Shown here: positions 59,256 through 64,000 of the stretch, one piece after another
Position numbering within the stretch: the first letter of the stretch is position 1
How the letters are laid out: every line of letters begins with the position of its first letter
NCBI RefSeq assembly: GCF_035917995.1
Contig: NZ_CP109131.1
Location: forward strand, 1,364,001 to 1,428,000
Source of the DNA: Streptosporangium sp. NBC_01755
GTDB lineage: Bacteria > Actinomycetota > Actinomycetes > Streptosporangiales > Streptosporangiaceae
Length of the DNA: 64,000 nucleotides
Direction of reading: 5' to 3'
Notes under the pieces: generated by a model
The model's input: the letters and a program-made list of their open reading frames with translations, nothing else
The model's database searches: none
What the model was told of the DNA's origin: nothing
Program-made: the position numbers and the translations under genes

Positions 59256-60800
59256 TCAGCGAACCTCGTAGATCGCGGTGGTACCGCTGACCTCGTTGCC
59301 CACCACCAGGAGCGCGTGGCGGGTCGGGCTGTCGGAGGCGGAGATGAACAGCACACCTTCGGGGCCTACGTCCCCGGCGGTGCCGTCCGCGACCGATCCG
59401 GCGAAGTCGCGGGTGTTGACGTACCCGGCCAGGCGCGGCGCCCGCGGGTTGTCGACGTCATAGACGACGATCCCGCCGACCCGCTCCAGCCCGGCGAAGG
59501 CGTAGGTGCGGTCGCGCACCTCACCGACCGTGACCCCCTCGGGCTCGGGGCCCTTGTTGTCGCTGCGGCTGTCAAAGGAGTCGTTCGCCTCGTTGTCGGC
59601 GTTGAAGGCGGCGGGCAGCTCCTTGGCGACGAGCTGCTCCAACTGGTCGCCCGAGTCCCAGACGAGCTCTCCCGAGGCGGACCTGATCGAGATCGAGCGG
59701 GCACCGAACGCGTGCGGCTCGGTGTAGGCGCCGCTCGCGTCCCTGGGCGAGTCGACGGCCACGTTCAGCCGGCCGAGCTCGCCGTCCTTCTTGAGGTTCT
59801 CCGCGTCGGGCATCGCGAGGTTCAGGGACTTCACCCTGACCTCGTCGGCGTGGCAGCCCCAGTCACGCCCGTCGCCCTCGTTCGCGGTGACCAGGTAGGT
59901 GCGCCCGCGGTCGCGGAAGTGCACGATCCCGTCGGGCTGGTAGAGGCCCTTCACCGGCCTGGGCCTGATGTCGATCTTCCCGTCCCTGTCCGAGGCGTCG
60001 AAGCCGCTCTTCGACCAGTCCTTCAGTCCCAGCGGGACGACGTCGCGGACCGTCACCCGCTTCAGGTCAACGATCGCGAGCGCGTTGTTCTCCTGGAGGG
60101 TCACGTACGCGGTGTCGCCGTCGACCGTGACGTACTCGGGTTCCAGGTCCTGGGCGGCGGTGGCCCCGGGACCGGTGATCCGCACCCCCTTGGCCCGTAG
60201 CCGCTCGGCATCGAACTTCTGGAACCCCGCGGTCCGCACCGTCCAGCGCTTCAGATCGACGACGCTCACCGAGCCCTCGGGGTCGGCCTTCTCCCCCTCG
60301 CAGTAGGAGGACGGCTCCCCTTCGTTGGCCACGACCACCCGGTGCCCGTCCGGGGTGAAGGTCACCATGTCGGGCAGCGCGCCGACGGTCACCTGCCTGA
60401 GCTTCTTCCCGCTCCGAGCATCGAAGAAGGCGACGGTGCCCGGGTCGGTCTTGACAGCGGCCTGCTGGGCGACGGCGACCAGGCCGTCGCGTACCGCGAC
60501 GCTGTTGGCCCCGGGGGTGGCCAGGGTGGCGACCGTGCGCGGCTTGCGCGGGTCACGGATGTCGAGCACGTCAACGGTTCCGGCCTGCGCGTTCACGACG
60601 AACACCCGACGGGTCTTGGCGTCGTACGCGGTGATCTCCGAGGCGCCGGCGGCGACGGTGCCGGTGGTGTGGCGGCCGAGGAAGGTCAGTTCGATGCCCC
60701 GGGGGCCGGATTCGGCGGCGGCCGGGGTTGCGGCCGCGGGCAGAAGGATCAGGCCGGTGGCCGCGGCGACGGCCGCTCGGCTGAAGGTCGTGGTGCGCAT
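59256..60800 (-). CDS. Secreted choice-of-anchor-I beta-propeller protein
   Basis: 514 residues from ATG 60800. A signal peptide comprises a short charged start, core AAVAAATGLILLPAAA and a cut near AAAES (about 28). A repeated propeller follows (SEITAYDAKTRRVFVVNAQAGTVDVLDIRDP; PDMVTFTPDGHRVVVANEGEPS; QPDGIVHF; ANEGDGRDW; NKGPEPEGVTVGEV). The 'NEGEp....' and 'GPEPEGv.vg' phrases are those of the choice-of-anchor-I/PhoD-associated secreted family. It probably acts on or binds a periplasmic or extracellular phosphate-type substrate, but no catalytic site was verified. Confidence 0.85.
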   Translation of the reverse strand: MRTTTFSRAAVAAATGLILLPAAATPAAAESGPRGIELTFLGRHTTGTVAAGASEITAYDAKTRRVFVVNAQAGTVDVLDIRDPRKPRTVATLATPGANSVAVRDGLVAVAQQAAVKTDPGTVAFFDARSGKKLRQVTVGALPDMVTFTPDGHRVVVANEGEPSSYCEGEKADPEGSVSVVDLKRWTVRTAGFQKFDAERLRAKGVRITGPGATAAQDLEPEYVTVDGDTAYVTLQENNALAIVDLKRVTVRDVVPLGLKDWSKSGFDASDRDGKIDIRPRPVKGLYQPDGIVHFRDRGRTYLVTANEGDGRDWGCHADEVRVKSLNLAMPDAENLKKDGELGRLNVAVDSPRDASGAYTEPHAFGARSISIRSASGELVWDSGDQLEQLVAKELPAAFNADNEANDSFDSRSDNKGPEPEGVTVGEVRDRTYAFAGLERVGGIVVYDVDNPRAPRLAGYVNTRDFAGSVADGTAGDVGPEGVLFISASDSPTRHALLVVGNEVSGTTAIYEVR

Positions 60801-60987
60801 GGGACAAATCCTCACGAGATACCATGAACCCCCTCTGGCGCTGAGATGACCGAAAGGTGAAGCCATCCGGTCGGATGCGCCCCGGACGGGCCGGTCCCGC
60901 CCATCGACGCGATGACTACTGGCGGTCCAGGGGTTACGGTCAAGATGAGAGCCGGGAGACAACCCAGGAGGGCATCGGGAGGGCATC
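60801..60987. promoter_or_regulatory. Divergent intergenic region
   Basis: It carries promoters for 60800 (leftward) and 60988 (rightward). A direct repeat GGGAGGGCATC/GGAGGGCATC lies just before the ATG at 60988 and supplies two ribosome sites in tandem. TTACGGT (about 60935) is a possible rightward -10. No further gene is seen. Confidence 0.4.
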
Positions 60988-61572
60988 ATGACCATCGACA
61001 TACCCGAGGCTTACCGTCGCGCGCTGGACGATTTCGGCGCTCTCGTCCACCGGATCGGCCCCGACCAGTGGGAGAACCCGACACCGTGTGTCGACTGGGA
61101 CGTGCGTGCCCTCGTCAACCACGTGGTCGGCGAGAACCTGTGGGCACCCGAACTACTGGCCGGGCGGACAACCGCGGAGATCGGCGACGCCTTCGAGGGC
61201 GACCTGCTCGGCGACGACCCCATCAAGGCGTTCGACACCTCGGCCGTGCCCGCCCTCCAGGCGGCGGCCGGTCACCGGGTCCTCGACCGCATCGTCCACC
61301 TGCCCTTCGGCGACGTGCCCGGCAGGGAGTACATCACCGAACTGTTCGCCGACGCCCTCATCCACACATGGGACCTGGCCCGTGCCATCGGTGCCGACGA
61401 GCGGCTCGACCCGGAGTTGGTCACGGCCTGCGCCACCTGGTTCGCCGACGCGGGACCCGGCTACCGGCAGGCGTCGGCCACCGGAGAGCACCAGGTCGGA
61501 GAGCACCGGAAGGTGCCCTCCGACACCGACGCGCAGACCCGGCTGCTGGCCTCCTGGGGCCGCCGCGCCTGA
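60988..61572 (+). CDS. TIGR03086-like, mycothiol-dependent isomerase/DinB-fold protein
   Basis: 194 residues, ATG 60988. The opening 'yrralddFgalVhrIgpdQWe.PTPC.dWdVRaLVnHVvgEnlWaPeLLAGrT' is the family signature. ALIHTWDLARAIG and CATWFADAG also match. Members use a helical-bundle fold with three metal-binding histidines and often act with mycothiol in actinobacteria. The visible His residues are in LVNHVVGE and ALIHTWDL. The substrate is unknown. Confidence 0.9.
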   Translation: MTIDIPEAYRRALDDFGALVHRIGPDQWENPTPCVDWDVRALVNHVVGENLWAPELLAGRTTAEIGDAFEGDLLGDDPIKAFDTSAVPALQAAAGHRVLDRIVHLPFGDVPGREYITELFADALIHTWDLARAIGADERLDPELVTACATWFADAGPGYRQASATGEHQVGEHRKVPSDTDAQTRLLASWGRRA

Positions 61573-61778
61573 CCGTCCGTCCCCGTCCGCTCCCATCCGC
61601 GAGACCGGGATGGTCTCGTGCCCGGACCGAACGGCCGGCTGTACTGCCCTGAGAGATCAGGTACGCGGCTAGCCTCGTTTTCCGCACGTGCCGCGTCGTC
61701 GCAGGTCAGCAGCTATATATGATCCAGTGCAGCGGGTAATCACCCCAGGTCAATCGGGGTCACGTGCGGAATACAGGG
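61573..61778. other. Intergenic stretch, no gene seen
   Basis: About 200 bp between the TIGR03086 gene and the convergent bL37 gene. It contains an AT-rich TATATATGATC at about 61713 and a small GACC/GGTC-type repeat. No coding frame with a ribosome site was found. Confidence 0.5.
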
Positions 61779-61856
61779 CTAGCGAGCGGTCGGCCGCTTG
61801 CCGTGGTTGGCCTTGTGCTTCTTGCGGGCCTTGCCCTTACGCGATCTTCTGGCCAT
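61779..61856 (-). CDS. Ribosomal protein bL37
   Basis: A 25-residue, extremely basic peptide (starts MARRSRKGKARKKHKANHG, ends KRPTAR) from ATG 61856, with AGGGG eight bases upstream. It closely matches the pattern of mycobacterial bL37 (MAKRGRKKRDRKHSKANHG), the large-subunit micro-protein found in actinobacterial ribosome structures. It is below usual annotation cut-offs. The longer frame including it is a shadow. Confidence 0.85.
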   Translation of the reverse strand: MARRSRKGKARKKHKANHGKRPTAR

Positions 61857-62101
61857 GCCGGCCACCCCTTCCTTCAGGTTCTTCCAGGTCCCGCAAGTGC
61901 CGGCCTCCGTGATTCCTGATCCGCGCGAGACGCGATGCCACCGATTCAGACCTTCACGTTCCTCCCACGACGCCCGGCGCACAAGGCCCGAACCACGATC
62001 CGCCCTGCTCCGGTGAGTGCGTTTCCCCAACCTTGACGATCCGCGCCTCCTGCGGGCGTGTCCGCCTTGAACCTGACGGGCGGAGTCGTGGGTCCTCCCT
62101 T
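61857..62101. other. Intergenic stretch upstream of bL37 and HD gene
   Basis: About 245 bp. It should contain the leftward bL37 promoter. I see no conserved box pair with confidence. No gene is evident: the frames present lack ribosome sites and have codon usage unlike genes. Confidence 0.45.
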
Positions 62102-62161
62102 TCGGCCAGGTTCCAGGCTCGTCGGCCAGGTTCCAGGCTCGTCGGCCAGGTTCTAGGCTCG
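62102..62161 (+). repeat. Three tandem 20-bp repeats forming a promoter
   Basis: The unit TCGGCCAGGTTCCAGGCTCG occurs at 62102-62121 and 62122-62141, and once more at 62142-62161 with C changed to T (TTCTAGGCTCG). The change makes TAGGCT, a good -10, seven to eight bases before ATG 62167. TTCCAG in the previous unit lies 17 bp upstream as a -35. So the HD gene is likely read from a leaderless mRNA. Confidence 0.65.
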
Positions 62162-62166
62162 CCCCC

Positions 62167-62763
62167 ATGAGCGAGAAGCTGATGGCCCGCTGGCGGTCCC
62201 TGACCGGCCCCGAGGCCGAGCCCCTCGGCCGCGAACTGATCACTCGTTACGACGAGCCGCACCGCAGATATCACACCACCACCCATCTGGAGGCCGTGCT
62301 CGCCCACATCGACATCCTGGCCTCCCACGCCGAGCACCCGGACCTCGTACGGCTGGCGGCCTGGTTCCACGACGCCGTCTACGACCCGCGGCGTGGCGAC
62401 AACGAGGAGCGGAGCGCCATCCTGGCCGAGCGCGCGCTGCCGGAGACGGGGCTGTCCCCTGAGGCGGTGGCCACGGTCACCCGGCTGGTCAGGCTGACCG
62501 TCACACATGCCCCCGCACCGGGCGACTCGGACGGGGCCGTGCTGTCCGACGCGGACCTGGCGATCCTGGGCGCGTCACCGGAGGCCTACGCCGCCTACGC
62601 GGCCGCCGTGCGTGAGGAGTACGCCTTCGTGCCTGACGACGCTTTCAGGTCCGGCAGGGCCGCGGTGCTGCGCTCGCTGCTCGACCTTCCGGTGATCTTC
62701 CACATCGCCGATCTGGAGGAGACGGCGAGAGCGAACATCATGGCGGAGCTTGAGCGGCTGTGA
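62167..62763 (+). CDS. HD-domain metal-dependent phosphohydrolase-like protein
   Basis: 198 residues, ATG 62167. YHTTTHLEAVL supplies one His pair. WFHDAVYDPRRGDNEERSA contains the H-D motif. VTRLVRLTVTHAP and LSDADLAILG hold later metal ligands. The pattern is that of the predicted HD-superfamily hydrolases (about 200 residues) common in bacteria. Substrate unknown. A nucleotide or second messenger is usual for HD enzymes. Confidence 0.88.
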   Translation: MSEKLMARWRSLTGPEAEPLGRELITRYDEPHRRYHTTTHLEAVLAHIDILASHAEHPDLVRLAAWFHDAVYDPRRGDNEERSAILAERALPETGLSPEAVATVTRLVRLTVTHAPAPGDSDGAVLSDADLAILGASPEAYAAYAAAVREEYAFVPDDAFRSGRAAVLRSLLDLPVIFHIADLEETARANIMAELERL

Positions 62764-62839
62764 GCAGGCGACCACCACAATTCAACAGTACTCGCCGTGG
62801 TATTTTGGTGGAATCTGGTGAATTAAAGGGAGTGAGTCA

Positions 62840-63640
62840 ATGCTCGCCCAGCAGCGGCAGCAGGCGATCCTGGAGAGGGTGCGGAGCAGGGGCGGAGTCA
62901 GGGTCGCCGATCTCGTCCGAGAGCTCGGGGTGTCCGACATGACGATCCGGCGCGACCTTGAGGTGCTCTCCGAGCGCGGACTGGTGGAGAAGGTCCACGG
63001 TGGCGCCACCGCCGCCGGACCCGGCTCGACCGAGGAACCGGGCTTCGCCGCCAAGTCTGCGCGCCGGCAGGCGGAGAAGGAGATGATCGCCCAGCAGGCC
63101 GCCCGGCTCGTTCGGCCCGCCACCGCCATCGCGCTCTCCGCGGGCACCACGACCTGGACGCTCGCCCACCACGTGGTCGACGTGCCCGAGCTGACCGTGA
63201 TCACCAACTCGGTCCGAATCTCCGACGTCTTCCACCGCTCCCCCAAGGCCGACCGCACGGTCGTGCTCACCGGCGGGGTCCGCACCCCCTCCGACGCGCT
63301 GGTCGGCCCGGTCGCCGTCTCGGCGATCCGAGGACTCCATGTCGACACCCTCTTCCTCGGCGTGCACGGGATGAGCGCCCGCGCCGGGTTCACCACACCC
63401 AACCTGCTGGAGGCCGAGACCAACCGCGAGCTGATCGCCTCCGCGCACCGCCTGGTGGTGCTCGCCGACCACACCAAGTGGGGCACGGTCGGCATCAGCA
63501 CGATCGCCGAGCTGGCCCAGGCCCACATCGTGATCACCGATTCCAGCCTGACCGAGGAGGCCCGCGAGGAACTCGCCGCCTCGGTGGGGGAGCTGATCAT
63601 CACAGAGCCGCAGCTGGAGAGCGAGAACATCGGCCGATGA
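62840..63640 (+). CDS. DeoR-family transcriptional regulator
   Basis: 266 residues, ATG 62840, with GGGAG nearby. The N-terminal DeoR HTH is MLAQQRQQAILERVRSRGGVRVADLVRELGVSDMTIRRDLEVLSERGLVEKVHGGA in outline. The C-terminal sensor has ALSAGTTTWTLAHHV, ITNSVRISDVF, VLTGGVRTPSDALVGPVA, LFLGVHGMS and LADHTKWG, typical for sugar-phosphate binding. Its stop overlaps galT (ATGA), so it likely controls galactose use. Upstream, CACCACAATTCA and TTTGGTGGAA form an operator-like pair near 62770-62815. Confidence 0.92.
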   Translation: MLAQQRQQAILERVRSRGGVRVADLVRELGVSDMTIRRDLEVLSERGLVEKVHGGATAAGPGSTEEPGFAAKSARRQAEKEMIAQQAARLVRPATAIALSAGTTTWTLAHHVVDVPELTVITNSVRISDVFHRSPKADRTVVLTGGVRTPSDALVGPVAVSAIRGLHVDTLFLGVHGMSARAGFTTPNLLEAETNRELIASAHRLVVLADHTKWGTVGISTIAELAQAHIVITDSSLTEEAREELAASVGELIITEPQLESENIGR

Positions 63641-64000
63641 AGCGTACGATCACCCACCTGGCCGACGGCCGGGAGCTGTTCTACTTCGACCTCCGCGACG
63701 ACGCCTGGCCTCGAACGAGCACTGGACGGCGTTCGTCCCGGCCGCGGCGCGCTGGCCGGTGGAGGTTCATCTCTACCCCCACCGGCAGGTCCCCGACCTG
63801 GTCGGGCTGGAGCCCGTGGAGCGCGCGGCGTTCGGACCGCTCTACACCGACGTGCTCCGCCGCCTCGACGGGCTGTTCGGCGTGCCCATGCCCTACATCG
63901 CGGCCTGGCACCAGGCGCCGGTCAACACCGGTCGTGACCTGTCGTACGCGCACATGGAGCTGTTCAGCATCCGTCGCGCGCCGGACAAGCTGAAATATCT
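63637..64000 (+). pseudogene. galT: galT with large internal deletion and frame change
   Basis: ATG 63637 reads MKRTITHLADGRELFYFDLR, the usual actinobacterial GalT start. At about 63703-63711 it jumps into the C-terminal part in another frame (SNEHWTAFVPAAARWPVEVHL, then WHQAPVNTGRDLSYAHMELF). The latter is open to the edge of the window. The central half of the enzyme, including the HPHGQ uridylyl-histidine site, is absent. The enzyme cannot be active if the sequence is right. GalT normally converts galactose-1-phosphate to UDP-galactose. The deletion may be real or an assembly collapse. Confidence 0.8.

Noticed and set aside
61954..62508. Leftward 184-codon frame over the 20-bp tandem repeats
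   Set aside because: Antisense to the HD gene in its upstream part. The repeat part merely stays open.
63478..63993. 171-codon open frame over the end of the DeoR gene and galT
   Set aside because: Out of frame with both recognisable proteins and Arg/Ser/Pro-rich, so it is a shadow.

Overview
The window is high-GC actinobacterial DNA, probably from the order Streptosporangiales. It carries a bL37-type micro-ribosomal protein, a SpoIIE-type phosphatase with an anti-sigma-like kinase domain, many GTG and TTG starts, and leaderless-type promoters. Positions 1-53739 are one arm of a prophage of siphovirus type integrated at a tRNA-Pro(UGG) gene. Positions 53740-64000 are host chromosome. The prophage runs off the left edge. 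Most of its capsid, tail and lysis genes and the second attachment site are outside the window.

Layout from left to right. (1) 1-5650, leftward: MuF-like head protein (cut by the edge), portal, large and small terminase subunits, and small upstream genes. (2) 5790-10840: a host-interaction cassette with a small membrane protein, a 641-residue protein holding 18 uninterrupted 20-residue repeats, a secreted parallel beta-helix protein and a fibre-like protein. It is flanked on both sides by genes on the opposite strand. (3) 10857-25832: mostly small leftward genes of unknown function, many separated by GC-rich stem-loops. They include a DinD/BRO-like protein with an elaborate leader, and a rightward island of a ribbon-helix-helix gene and an endonuclease VII gene with its own operator-like repeats. 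(4) 25862-30169: replication module with a PD-(D/E)XK nuclease, SSB, TOPRIM primase/AAA helicase, replisome organiser containing iteron-like repeats, and a second PD-(D/E)XK nuclease. It ends in a deleted remnant of a D12 adenine methylase. (5) 30589-49345: a nearly continuous operon-like series with ATGA, GTGA or TTGA overlaps. It encodes a WhiB protein, an orphan OmpR-type winged helix, a sigma-like protein, a C5 DNA methyltransferase, a double XRE protein, a HAD phosphatase, a BRO-type antirepressor, an HNH nuclease and the RecT/YqaJ recombination pair. A divergent cro/repressor-like switch lies inside it at 42138-42302. (6) 49425-53739: excisionase-like genes, a second divergent repressor, a membrane protein, a 12-codon leader peptide coupled to a tyrosine integrase, and tRNA-Pro.

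The host part has tRNA-Gly(UCC), a TrpB2-like PLP enzyme, a phytoene-desaturase-like FAD oxidoreductase whose stop overlaps a GAF-SpoIIE-HATPase gene, a secreted choice-of-anchor-I beta-propeller protein, a mycothiol-dependent-isomerase-like (DinB fold) protein, bL37, an HD-domain protein behind a triplicated 20-bp repeat, and a DeoR regulator overlapping a galT gene that has lost its middle.

The prophage appears fully equipped for integration, repression, recombination and replication. Several genes show small lesions: two apparent one-base frameshifts, one in-frame deletion, and the galT deletion in the host. These may be decay or assembly error.
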